A DNA stretch of 64,000 nt from Entonaema liquescens (lineage: Eukaryota; Ascomycota; Sordariomycetes; Xylariales; Xylariaceae): positions 2,108,001 to 2,172,000 of the forward strand of contig CADCSX010000009.1 in the NCBI GenBank assembly GCA_902805475.1, written 5' to 3'. This document shows, one piece after another, positions 1-13,297 of this stretch. The translations under genes were made by a program, and so were the position numbers. Numbering within the stretch: the first letter of the stretch is position 1; every line of letters starts with the position of its first letter. The notes beneath the pieces are model-generated. The model did not search any database, was not told the origin of the DNA, and was given only the letters and a program-made list of their open reading frames with translations.

Positions 1-3000
1 AATTATTAATAAATATTAAAATAAAAAACTATTAAAATATTAAAAATTTAAAATTAATATATTATAAAAAAAAAAAATTTAAATATATAATATTAATTAT
101 AAAGGTAGTTTTATTAAAAACGGTAAAAATTTTATATAATAACAAATTATTTTAAAAAATAAAATTTTTTTAATGTAAATTTTTTATAAAAAACGTAAAA
201 ATAAAATAATATTATAAATATTACGGTTTTAATTATATAATAAAATATTATAAATAATAAGTAAAATATAATAAATGTATAAAAATAATATATAAAAAAA
301 AAACAAAATTATATAAAAAAAATTAAATGTAAAAATTATAATAGTTTTTATTTAATTTAAAATAAAAATTATAATAAAGTAAAAAAAGTAAAAAAAAAAG
401 TAAAAAAAACGTATATATATATATTATAATAATTTAAGGAAAGAAAAAGATTTAAATATTTTTTAAACGTAATTTATATTATTTATAATAGTTTTACGTT
501 TATAATATTTAAAAAAATAAAAAAAAAAAAACTTTTTAAAAAATAAATTAAATAATGTTATAAATTTAAAACTGTTTTTTTTAATTTTAAAAATATTTAA
601 AAAAAAGAAATTTAAAAAAACGGTATATATAATAAATATATTAAAAATAATATATATTTTTTTAATATTATTTTTAATATTAATAATAACATTTAAAATT
701 AAATTAATTTTATTTAAATAAATAATTTATATATAAAAATAAAATAATATATAATTTTTTAAAAATATATAATAATAAAAATAAAAATAATATATTAAAA
801 CGTAATATAAAATAACAAAATATTATTTTAAGTTTTAAAAATATAAAATAATCCGGATTTAATTATAATATAAAAATTATAATTTGTGAAAAAAAAATTA
901 TATAATTTGTTAATTAATAATTATATAATTTATTAATTAATAATTATAAAATAATATAAAGTAAATTAAAATATATTATATTATATATAATTAAAATTAT
1001 AAATAATATAAAATAAATAAATAAAATAAGATATAATTAAATAATATATAAATTATATATTAAATATAAAATAATAATAATATAGAACGTTTATATAAAA
1101 TTGGAAAAAGTAATAAAATATAATTTTTTTTCGGAAATAAATAATAAAAGAAAAATAAAAAATATATTATAATAAAAAATTTTAATATATATTATTTTAT
1201 TTAAAATAAAAAAAATAAAATAATAAATAATTTAAATATTTTATTAAATTTAATAAAATAATAGCAGTTAAATTTAATTATAATAAAAAGTTAATTTATA
1301 AAAATGATAAAAAATTAAAAGGATTTAATAATTAATTTAATATAAATAAATATAAAAATATTATATATAATGTTTTAAAAGTTAAATTAAATAAAATTAA
1401 ATTATAAAGTATAATTAATTGAAATTATTATAAAAAATATTTAAGATAAATTTTGTAAATTTTATAAAAAATGTAAAAAATAGCTATAAAAAAATTTCGA
1501 TTTAATAATAATAAAAATAAAAATAAAAAAATTATTAATATTAAAGTTTTTTTTAAATTTTAAAAAATTAGATTTTTATATTGATTATATAATAAAAAAG
1601 TTTTAAAAAATAGTAAATTTAACGGTATTAAAATGGAAAATAATTTTATTTATAATAGTTAAATAGTGGATTAAATAAATTATTAAAATAAAGAAAAAAA
1701 CTTTATGTAAAAAAAAGAAATAATAAAATACGAAAATAATATAAAATTAAAAACGGAACGTTAATATAATAAAAATATATTATAAAATAATATAAAAAGT
1801 AAAAAAGGTTTAATAATAAAAAACGGTAACGAAAATATTAAAAAATAATAAATTTTTATAAAAATTAAAAAAATAAATTTAATTTAAAAATTAATAAATT
1901 AATATAAAAAATAAAATTATTTTAACGTTAAAAAAAAATATAAATAAATAATTATAAGTAATTATTTATATATAAAAAATAAATATGTTTTAAATAAAAT
2001 TTTTTTTAAATCCGGATTTAAATTTAATAAATATAATTTTTAACAAAATATTTAATAAAAAATTTATAGTTAATAATTATATAAAATAAAAAACGATTAA
2101 AAATATATTAACGGTTATAAAAAAATAAAAAACTTTAAAAAAAAATAAAATATTAACGGGATTTTTATATAAATATAGTAAATTATTATTTAAAATTATT
2201 ATAATAATAATAATAAATAATTTTTATTATAAATATTATTTAATAAAATTTTATATAATAATAATTATTATATTATTTAAATTAAAGAAAATTAAAAAAA
2301 AAAACGTTTTTAAATATATATAAACTAATAACATTATTAAATATTTTAAAAAAAGTAATAAAAAAAATAATAATATTATAAATAACGTTTATAATAAAAA
2401 TAAATAATACTTTTTTTAAAAAGCAAATAAATAATAAAAAATATAAATTAATAAAAATAATTATTAAAATAATTATTAAAATAATAATAAAAATAATATA
2501 TTTAATATAAAAAAACGGAATAAAAATATTATTATTATAATTTAATATAATAAAAATATTTAATTATATTATTTTGGAAAAACTATTATATATTTTTTAA
2601 AAAAAAAAGTTTTTTAAATAAGTAATAAAATAAATTAAAAACTATTTAAAAAATAAAAAAATATAGTTAATGTTTAAAAACAAATTTAATTTAAAAATAA
2701 ATTTTTAAATAAATGTTTTATAAAAGTTTTTATTATTTTTTATTTTATTTATTTTATATATATTAATATTTTATAAAAAATTAAAAAAAAATAAAATATT
2801 TATAATTAATTTTATAAACGATATAAATTTAATAATAATAAATCTAAATATTAAAGAAATTATAAAAAATTAAAAAATATATATTTTAAATATATTTAAT
2901 AAGTAAAACGATACGGGATAGTTTTTGTTTTTTTAAAAAATAAGTTAATATATTTTATTAAAATATATAAATTAAATAAAAACGTAATATAATTAAAAAA

Positions 3001-6000
3001 CGTAACAGTAAAATTAATAAAAAGTATAAGATTTTTAAAAGTTTAATTAAATAAAAAATTAAAATAAATAAAATATTTAAAAATAATTAAAGTAAAAATG
3101 GAAAAATAATAGTACGCTTTTTTAAAATTAATAATATTTATATAAAAATATAATCTTTCGAAAATAAAAGAAATATATATAAAAATTATAAAAAATATTA
3201 TAATATACGGGGTAATTATATAATATATATTAAATAAAAAAAGTAAAACAAGTAGAATAATAATAAAATTAAAAAAAATATAATTAGTTTATTTTTAAAA
3301 AATAATAAAAACATATAAAGTAATATTAATTAAATATATAAAAAATAAAATAAAATACTTTTTATTAAGTTTATATTTAAATAAAAAGGTAATTAAATTT
3401 AAAAAGAAAAATAGTAACGAAAATAATTTTATAGAAAAAATAAAAAAAAAAATTTAAAAATGGTTTTAAAAATTATAAACGTAAAATTAAAATTTAATAA
3501 AAAGAAAACGGGGTAAGTTATAAAGCTTTCTTATTATTACTTTAATAAAGAAATTAAAAAAAAATTTATATACGAAACGAAAATAGGTTAAATTATAAAA
3601 AAAATAATATTATAAATATAAAAAACGAAATAAAATTAAAAATATATTTAAAATATAATTATATTAAAATCTTTATTAAAAAATAAATAGTTAAAAGAAA
3701 TTTATAAATTATTAAAAAAATATAAAGTTTTAATATTAATTTAAATACATATAAAAAAAATAAAATTAAAAATATTTTTATTTAAATAAAAAATACCCGA
3801 AATAAAAATATTACAATATTAATACGAATAAAGGAAAATAGTATATTATATAATAATAAAATATACAAAATTTATAATTTAAAAAGAAAAATTACGTAAT
3901 AAATTAATATTAAAAATGTTTAAATTATAATATAATTACGAAAGAATTATAAAAAATAATAAAAAAGTAAGTTAAATCATATAATAATTTTTAAAATTAA
4001 AAATGTTATTAATATATAAATTAATAATTAATTTAATAAAAAAAAAAAAAAAACTTAAAAATTTAAATTTAAAAAAATCTTAATAAAGTTTTAATAAATA
4101 TAAATAAAAGAAAACATATATAAAACCGCTATAATAAAGTTATAAAAGCGGATTAATCACAATCCTTTTATATTAAATATAACTTATTATTTAATTTTAA
4201 AAAAATCACCATTATTATTAAATAACCTATTAATAATAAAAAAAATATTACTTTTAAAAAAATTATTACTTTTTTTAATTTTAAAATTATTAAAAAGTTT
4301 TTTAATATTATTATTTTTATTATTATTATTAATATTTTTAACGATTTTAAAACTTTTAAAAACTTTAATAATTTTAACTTTAATTTTCTTATTTTTTTTA
4401 TTAAATTTTTTATTTAATTTATTAAAAAATATATTATTTAACTTTTTTTTTTAAAATTGTAAAACTTAAAAAGCTTAAAATAAGTAAAAAACTCTTTAAA
4501 AAGAAAAAAATACTAAATTATAATAATACGAGTACGTTTTTTATTAAATTCTTTAATAAATATAATAAAAACCTTATAATAAAACATACACTTTATAACA
4601 ATTTATTAAATAAACTTACAGTTTTCGGGTAAAAATTAAGATAAAAAAATAATTATTTATTTAAAAATTTAAAATAAAAAATTAATAATAATAATAAAAA
4701 AAAAAGTAAATTAAAAATAATAAAAACCGATTTTATTATAATTAAAATGGAAATATAAATTAAAAATTATATTATATTAATATTATAATTAAACATAATA
4801 TTAATTATAATTTAAATAATTAATAATTTTAAAATTATATTATTTTATAATTATAATAAATTTGTAAATAAATTGTTTTATAATAATTATAAAATATAAT
4901 TAAATTATATTTAAAATTTAATAATAAAAAAATATTATTTTAAAATAAAAATTAAGAAATATTTAATTTTAAATATTGTTAAAAAAAGTTAAAAAAAAAT
5001 TATAAAATATATTAAAACTTTAAAGTTTTTAATTATTTTATTTATTTTTTAAAAAAATAATTAACATAAATAAATTTATAAATAATATAAAAAAAACGTA
5101 TTAAAATATATTTTATAATAACTTTAATATAATAATAATAAATATATTAGTTAAAGGAAATTATTAAATAATTAAAATAAAAAAGAAAGTTTAAATTATA
5201 ATTATATTAAAAATAAATTAAATAAAAATAAAATATATAAAAATAAAAATAACAATAATAATTAAAATATTTAAAAAATATATAATTTTAAAATATAATA
5301 AATTTACTATTAAATTTATTATTATTATTATAATAAGAAAGTTAATAATAAAATATAATAATAAATAAAAAATTAAAAATATAAAGTTTAAATAAAAATA
5401 AATTTAAATAAAAAAAACGATAAAATTAAAAAGAAAATATTAAAAAAAAAGAAAAAGAAAATAATGGTTTTATAATATATGTTAAACAAAATTATATTTA
5501 TTAAAAATATTGTTATTATATATTATTAATAAAATAATTATTATATTTTATATAAAGAACGAGATAAAAATAAAATTATTTATAATTTAATAAAAGATAA
5601 TATATTAAAGAATAATAAAAAAAGTTATTTAATAAAAATAATAAAATAATTATTAAATAAAATATAAAAATATAATAAAGATAAGTTATATAAAAATAAT
5701 AAAAATAATTTTATATGGTTAAATATATTATTTAATTTATTAAAGTAGTAAGATTTTAATAAAATATAATAATATATAATACGAGCATATAATAAAAATT
5801 AAAAATAAATAAAAACGGGTTAAGTTTTTTTCGGTAAAAATACGGTTTTTACCCGAAAATTTACCGAAAAATAATATTAATAATATTTTAACTATAATAA
5901 GTTAAATATGTAAACGTAACGGAATAAAAATAATAATAATAATAATAATAATTTAAATAACATAACGGATTTAATAATAAATTTATTAAATTTTATTTAT

Positions 6001-9000
6001 TTTTTTATTTTATAATTTATAAATAATTTAATATTATTATTAATTTATTTTTTTAAATAATTAAAAATAATATTTATTTTATTAAATAAAAATATATAAT
6101 TTACAAATAATATTATTATAATTATTATTATTTTAATTTATTTTATAATATATTTAATTATTATAAAAACGTTATATTTATTAATAAATATATAAATTAT
6201 AAATTAAATAACGTTAAATTTAACTTTTTTATTAATTAATACGTAAAATATTTAATTATTATTTTTTATATTATTAATATAATTTTAAAATATTAATATT
6301 ATTTTAATATTTTTTTAAATATAATTTTTATTATAATATAATTTTAATTATAATATATTTTTTATAATTTAACTATTAAATTGTTAAATTTAAATATTAT
6401 TTATAAATTAATAATTTCGTTTTTTATTTTTATTATATATAAAAAGTTTCTAAATATTTTTTTATACGTAATTATTTTATATAAATAATTTTTATATATA
6501 ATAAAATTTTTATATATTTAATTTTTATTAATTAAATTAAATAATTTTTTTTAAATATAAAATATTTATAAATAACTTATAAATTAAATTTATTTAATTT
6601 ATATAAATATATAATGTTTTATTTATAAAATTTTTTAATAAATAAAAAATTAAATTTAATCATTTTTAATTTAAATAATTTAAATAAATAATTAATTAAA
6701 ATATTAATTTTATTTAAATAATAAATAATTTTAATATTATAATATTTTATAATATTAAAAAATTAAAAGATTTTTACAAATTATTTAATTTTCATATTAA
6801 TAATTTTTAAAAATTTATAATTTATTATTATTATAATATTACTTTTTTTTACTTAATATTTTTAATATTAAAATGTTAATATAATTTTTAATAATTTTTA
6901 TTTTTATATTAAATAATATTATTAAATATTAATTAATTTTTTTAAAAAATAAATTATTAAATAAAAAATTTATTAATTATTATATATATATAATTATAAT
7001 AAAATAACATTAATATATCTTTTATTTATATTTATTTTTAATATTAAAAATAATTTTTAATTAATTTTTATTATAATTAATATTATTATAATTATTTTTT
7101 ATATTTTAAATTATATTTTTTTAATTATTTTATTAAATTTTATTAATATATTTTTTTATTAATTAATTAACATTATAAAAAAATTTAATATTTTTAAATA
7201 ATCTTTTATTAAATTTTTAAAATATTTTATTATATTAATAAAAATTTAAATATTAATAATTATTTTTAATATTAATTTATTTTATATTATTATTATTTTT
7301 ATTAAATTAATTTTAATATTTTATTTTAAAATAATAAATTTTAAAAATACTTTTTATTTAATAAATATTTAACTTTTTTTAATATTAATAATTATTTTAT
7401 ATTTAATAAATTTTTAAAATATAATTATTATTTATTTATAAAATTATTTTAAAATATTTATTTAAATATAAATATTATTAAAAAAATTTATAATAAATTT
7501 ATAAAATTTATATAATATTTTATTAATAAATATTTAAAAAATAATTAATATATTTATTAATTTAAAAAATATAATTATTTATTTATATATTTTGAAAAAT
7601 GTTATAAATATTATTTTTTTATAATATAGTAAATAAATTAATATATATTAAAATTTATTTTTTAAATTAATAAATATATATTAATAATAATTTATTATAT
7701 ATTAAATTTAATTTTATATATTAAATAATAAATATATATTTTTTTTAATATATTTATTTAATTTTTTATAATTGTAATAAAAACGTTAAATAATATTTAA
7801 ATTATTTTTATTTAATTTAATTATTTAACTTAATATTTTTTTAAATATTAATAATAATAATAATATTTAAAAATTTATAAATTTTTAAATTATTTTATTT
7901 TTATAAATTTTAATAAATTTTTTTAACGTTTATTTTTAATAAAAATTATATTTTCGTAATAATAATTTTATTAAAAAATTATTATTTATATTTATATAAT
8001 ATAAGGTTTATATTTTTATATTTATATAATATTTAATGTTATTAAATAATTTTAAAAACTTTTTAATATATTTTTAAAAATATATATTAATTTAAAAATT
8101 TATTATTAATATATTTTTATATTATTTAAAATTTAATATTATTATAATAATAATTTTAAATATTAATTTTATTATTTTAATTATTTAATATAAATTTTTT
8201 TATTTAAAAAATTATATAAAAAGTTTTTTTTTAAATTTTTATAAATATAATATTTTATTATATACGTAATTTTTATAAATAATTTCTTATTTATAAAATA
8301 TTTTTCTTTAAAAATATATAATTTAAAACTATTTTTATTAAAATAATAAATATTATATTATAACTGTTTTTAATTTTAAATTTTACATAAATTATTATTT
8401 TTTACGTTATTTATAAATTTAATTTTTTTATTCCAATTATATTAAATAATTTTCATATTTTATACGTTATTAATATTTTTATAAATAATTTTAAAATATA
8501 ATATAATATATAATTATAATTAAAAAATATTATAATATTTTAACTATTTTATAATTTAATATCAAAAACATTATAATTATTTTTATAATTTTCTTTAATA
8601 AATTTATTTTTATAAAATAATAATTTATTACTACTATTTATTTCAATTTAATAAACATAATTATTTTAATTATTATTATTTTAAATTAAATTATTAAATA
8701 TTTTTATTAATTTTTAATTTATATTTAAATTTTTAAAATTTTTTTTAAAATTATATTTTTTATTTTTTTTTTTATTAATAATAAATTAAACATATTATTT
8801 AAATTTATTTTATTATTTTTTAAAAATCTTTTAAATATATTTATTAAATTTAATTAATTTATTATTTTTAAAAATTATTTTTTTAATAATAACTTTTTTA
8901 CTATTTTAAATTATTTTTTATAAAAATTATAATTTTTTATTATAATTAAAATATTTATTATTAATTATTTATATTATATAATTTTATTTTTTTATTATAT

Positions 9001-10440
9001 TAATGTTATAATTATTATTTTTTAAATTTAAAATTATTAATTTTTAAATAATATTTAATATTATTTTTTATATATTTTATTATTATATTTTTATTATTTT
9101 AAGTTTTTTAAATATTATTTTTAAAATATTTATATTATAAAATAAAATTTTAATATTTTATAATTAAATAATTATTATTAAAATATTATAAATTTTATTT
9201 TTTATTATAATTTATATAATTAATTTTATTTTAATAATTATTTTTTTTATTATATTATTTATATTTTAATTTCTTTACTTATTTTATATTAAAAACCAAA
9301 TTTAAAATATATATATATAAAAAATATTTATTAATATTTTATAAATTTAATAAATATTATATATTTATATATATAAATAAAAATAAAATTTATATATTTA
9401 TTTTATAAAATTAAATAAATTTTTATTTTAATATAATAATAATATTAAAAACGTTATTATTAAATTTTAAATAATATAATATTTAATTAATATTTAAAAT
9501 ATTATTTTTAAAAATTTTATTTAATTAAATTATTAATTTTTTATATAATTAATTATTTTTTAAAAATCTTTTAATAATTTAAATATAATTTTTATTAATT
9601 ATAATTTATATAAAATTAAAATTATTTTAAAATAATATTAAATTTTATTTAATTTATTTAATATTATTTTATTTATTTATATTAATTTAAAATTAAATAA
9701 TAAAATTATTTTATTTTTATTTTTGTATTTAAATAATTTTTCTATTTTCGTTATAAATATTATTTTTAATTATATTAATTTTACTATTTTTTTTTATTTT
9801 ATATAAATTTCGGTATTAATATATAAATAATAAATATTAATAATTTTATTTAATAAATATTTATTATTTATTAAATTAAATAAATATTTTATAAATAATA
9901 ATAATTTAAATTTATTTAATATTATTAATATTTTAAATATATATAATATTAATATATTAATTAAATTTAATTAATTTACTTAAATAAATATTAAAATTTA
10001 ATTTATAAAAATAAATAATATTTTTAATATTTATATTTATATTATTATTAAAATATTATTTAATTTAATTTTAAATTTTTTTATATTTATTTTATTTTCT
10101 TTAAATAATTTTAAAATAATTTTATTTATTAAATTTAAATAATTATTAATATTTTTAACTATTTTTTAAAATATATTAATTAATATAAATAAATTATTAT
10201 ATTATTTTAATTATTTAATTTTATTTTTAAATATTTTAACAATAATTAATAATAAAATTTACATTATTTTTAATAAATTTTTAAATTTTTATTTACGTAA
10301 TTAACATTTTATTTACGTAAATAATTATTTATATTTTTTAATTAATTTATATAATAATTTAAAATATTAATTATTTATAAAATAATTAAAATTTAATAAA
10401 TTATAATATATATAACAATTATTAATTATTAATTAAATTA
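1..10440. repeat. Extremely AT-rich, gene-free block with a RIP-like signature
   Basis: The stretch is almost pure A and T and has no long open frame. The remaining C and G occur largely as CpG (acg, cgt, cgg), which fits RIP-type C-to-T mutation sparing CpG. The strand bias switches by eye: about 1-4,140 and 4,650-5,950 are A-rich with G far commoner than C; about 4,150-4,650 and 5,960-10,440 are T-rich with C commoner than G. That looks like several dead elements in different orientations. No retrotransposon protein motif can be read any more, so element identity is unknown. It may be a heterochromatic, centromeric or subtelomeric AT isochore. The left end lies outside the window. Confidence 0.85.
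5811..5872. repeat. Nested inverted repeat inside the AT block
   Basis: A 12-base arm at 5826-5837 (tttttcggtaaa) is the exact reverse complement of 5860-5871. A second pair, cgggt at 5816-5820 and acccg at 5851-5855, overlaps it. This is one of the densest clusters of G and C in the whole block. It could be the fused terminal inverted repeats of a dead DNA transposon or a hairpin-forming element. No transposase is recognisable nearby. Confidence 0.5.
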
Positions 10441-10869
10441 GGATTATAAAATATTATGGAGATGTTTTTACTTAAGCTTTAGTTATAGGGCGTTAGGGCC
10501 TGGCAGTGGTCAATGCGCTACTTGCCATAGGATCCACACCTACCCCTTCTATCACATTTATTATCATATCCGATGTATCCCCTAATCTTAATATCAACCA
10601 CTACGTGATGATGATATACCACCAACCCAATACACACCAGACCAGGGGTTATTGGGTTCTCATAGCTCTTGGATTTGATTTCCTAACATTATATTCCATC
10701 ACGTACAGTATCACAGTGTATAGGACCGTATGGTCAACGGCATAGATGTCTGACATATGGATGAAATAACTAGAATACACGAATAAATCAAGAACAAGTG
10801 CGAAGACGAGACTATTACCAAACTAGTAGCCGGGCTCTGGATAACTCAACTAACAATAACAACCTACAT
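10441..10869. other. Isochore boundary and gene-free edge
   Basis: Composition changes within a few tens of bases from nearly pure AT to about balanced. A 79-codon open frame at 10,506-10,745 has no recognisable domain, and I do not call it a gene. Nothing else is seen here. Confidence 0.6.
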
Positions 10870-11758
10870 TCAAGACGTTCGCCATTGATCAATCCCCCAC
10901 TTGCTCGGCTCTAATATTTGCAGTTCTCCCGACTTCTCAAGATCCTCCAGCTGTGAGCGGATAGATATATTAACCGTGTTCATGTCCGCCGCCGCCGCCC
11001 CATCCATGTCGTTAATGGTCATAATCCTATGAACATGCCACGCCATGATCTTTTTATCCGTTAGTAAGACCGCCGCTACTGATTCGATAAAATCTGGGCT
11101 ATCTTTGTCCAGCGTGGGAAACTTAATGATGGCCAGTATCGTGTCGAGAGCCATGTGTCGACAGTTATTGTTGTTCCAGTCGTACTGGTTGGTCAAGTTC
11201 ATGTTCTCGTCGTATTGTGCATACTGGTGGCCAAGTTTACCGACTTGTCGCACCAAGACCAAAGTTGTTAGTCAACAAATGTTTGTTTTGCCATTATAAA
11301 TAGGGGAGTAACCCCTAGGTCCTCAAATTGAAGGCTCACTCACCTAGACTCTTGATCTGCTCGTTAGTCCAATGTGTCTCGCCAATAAACTGATATGTGT
11401 TTCCTCTATCCGCCTGCTCATCGTAAGAGAAACGCTTGACTCTCGCTTCTGGTCTCGGGTGCATGCCCCAGTCAATTACCACGGCCTCCGTCTTCTTTGA
11501 CACCACCGTTTCGCGTGTAGTGCCATCTGTGATGAGTATGACTTGATGAAAGCTGACGCTCCGTCCGACACCCCTTTCCACGGCCCTGGCCACGCTGGCA
11601 ACAACACCGCCGGGGGTCGTACCCCAGGTGCCCAGGAAGACGGCCCGCCTAGGATTGCGGCTCTTGCCTTGATATTGCGGGAGCGGAGGTAGGGCTTCGG
11701 GTAGTGGGGTTTCTCTGGGCAGCATGGCACTGACCGCAGCCTTGAAAGAGTTCCACAT
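10870..11758 (-). CDS. Hypothetical protein with His...NNNC pattern, 5' end unresolved
   Basis: Two exons join cleanly: 11,758-11,344 and 11,243-10,870. The 100-base intron has donor GTGAGT, branch TGACTAAC and acceptor AAG, and the phase matches (G|TC). The in-frame open region continues upstream without an ATG to about 11,830 and still reads as protein, so the true start is probably in an upstream exon I could not place. Exon 1 holds SFHQVILITDG and exon 2 holds NNNNCRHMALD. A His followed much later by an Asn-rich Cys-Arg-His motif recalls circularly permuted papain-fold proteins (PPPDE/LRAT-like), but this is inference from pattern only. No signal peptide or membrane segment is seen. It is the first gene inward from the AT block. 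Confidence 0.55.
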
Positions 11759-11830
11759 ACTGTACGTGAGGTGGTTGTGATGTGTTTGAAGATAATCGAG
11801 AAAGGCACTGTGCGAATAAATAGATAGATC

Positions 11831-13297
11831 TTACATGGACGGAGATGTGTGAGACCTATCTAGATTTATATTACATCCATAGATGGCGTGGCTCGGCTTG
11901 CCAAGCAGGCTTCTGGTTGCCTTGGATTCTAAGCCACGGCGCCTCGATATCCAGCTACCACCGTTCATGCATTGAGCTGAACCTACCGCGGCGTTTGACT
12001 CGTCTATTAAATGCTAGGGTCTAAGACAAATATTTTGCACATGCAACACTCATAAGGTCGCGGGATCAAGAAGTACATTAGCGCCTGACATGTGTTATGG
12101 TTAAGCGCCTTACACCTTATAGGATGCCTCATCCCCTGCTTCTCCGTCCAATGCTTCCCTGTCTATCCATTCTTTGGTTCTACACGCATTACGTACAGCT
12201 GAATCTCCCGTCTCGCTTTGGCATCCAATTTTCACGTGGAGACGTATCTAAGCCAAGTATTTCTAAAGTCTCAATGCCACTCAAGGTTAGACGACAACAT
12301 AAAGGTAAAGGGGGTAGATAGAAACGGTAATGGGACAGTATATCTTGCCTATAAACGGCTAATGTCAACCATGGAATAATGATAATCGATCAAATAATTC
12401 TCTATGCGCGGCATAGTTTATACTTCTAGTTTCGACAGCTACTAGTTGGTCTAGTTATTTAACAACCCTCAGGGAGGTAAGCAATCGCTGTTAAGTGTTC
12501 CCAGGGCTTCAATGTCCCTAATAGTACGAGTCTAGTATAATAAGCTACTGAGATGAACCTGGAAGACACAGGTTACCGATGGCGGGCAGAGGGTTGTGCT
12601 TGATCATCACATGGGAGCTACCGGCCTCGATTCTCTCTGGGTGATATGAATGTATCTAGAAAGGCCTACACCGTAGGAAATTTCAGCTACATTTTCCCAA
12701 TCACAGAAGAGGTCAATAGGCCGGTTCCATGCTAGATTAACCAGATAGTGAAATGCCTATTCGATATCTTTTTCTTTTATATCGAGTACATAAATCATTC
12801 CCTTCTGAAGACTAGCTCAAGCCATGAGTTTCAGCATAGATGGCGTAGCTGTGTGGTATTATATATAACTTGCCCAGCCGATCGTCCGACTTATTTTCTT
12901 GATACAGCTTTTGAGGCTGGCCGAGCGGCATGGCACGCACGTCATACTATAACTCAGCTCAACGCCAAACTCGGTTGTAGCAACTCTAGGAGTTGGCTAG
13001 CATTGCTTTGGCGCATGTGGCTTGAATATCAAGTTAAGAGACTCATCAATGTCGTGTTATGTGAAGTATTAAACCACTAGACTCCATGGTCCCTCCTGCT
13101 AGAGTGGTTGTGAGGCTTACCAGCAGGTTACTTCCATGACCATCACACCGAAACCACTTTCAATAACGTTATTTAAGACAGGCTAAAGAGACATTGACAC
13201 GCGACGCCGGTCTTGTCAGCCTTATTATGGTATGTAGAAGCGGTAGACTATTACCTTCTAGGCCCAAACCCTATAATCAAGTGATGGCGTTGATAAT
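11831..13297. other. Intergenic region, no supported gene
   Basis: Short open frames at 12,097-12,321 and 12,748-13,080 lack domains, start context and splice signals, and I do not annotate them. The missing 5' exon of the gene ending at 10,870 may lie here. No RNA gene is recognised. Confidence 0.5.

Noticed and set aside
1..10440. Mitochondrial DNA or mitochondrial insertion as the source of the AT block
   Set aside because: No recognisable mitochondrial gene, rRNA or tRNA, and the residual CpG pattern with strand-bias steps fits RIP-treated repeats better.
10506..10745. 79-codon open frame at the edge of the AT block
   Set aside because: No domain, no splice context and ordinary chance length for this composition.
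12912..12990. tRNA-like ggctggccgagcgg sequence
   Set aside because: It recalls a D-arm only; no matching acceptor stem, anticodon arm or T arm follows.
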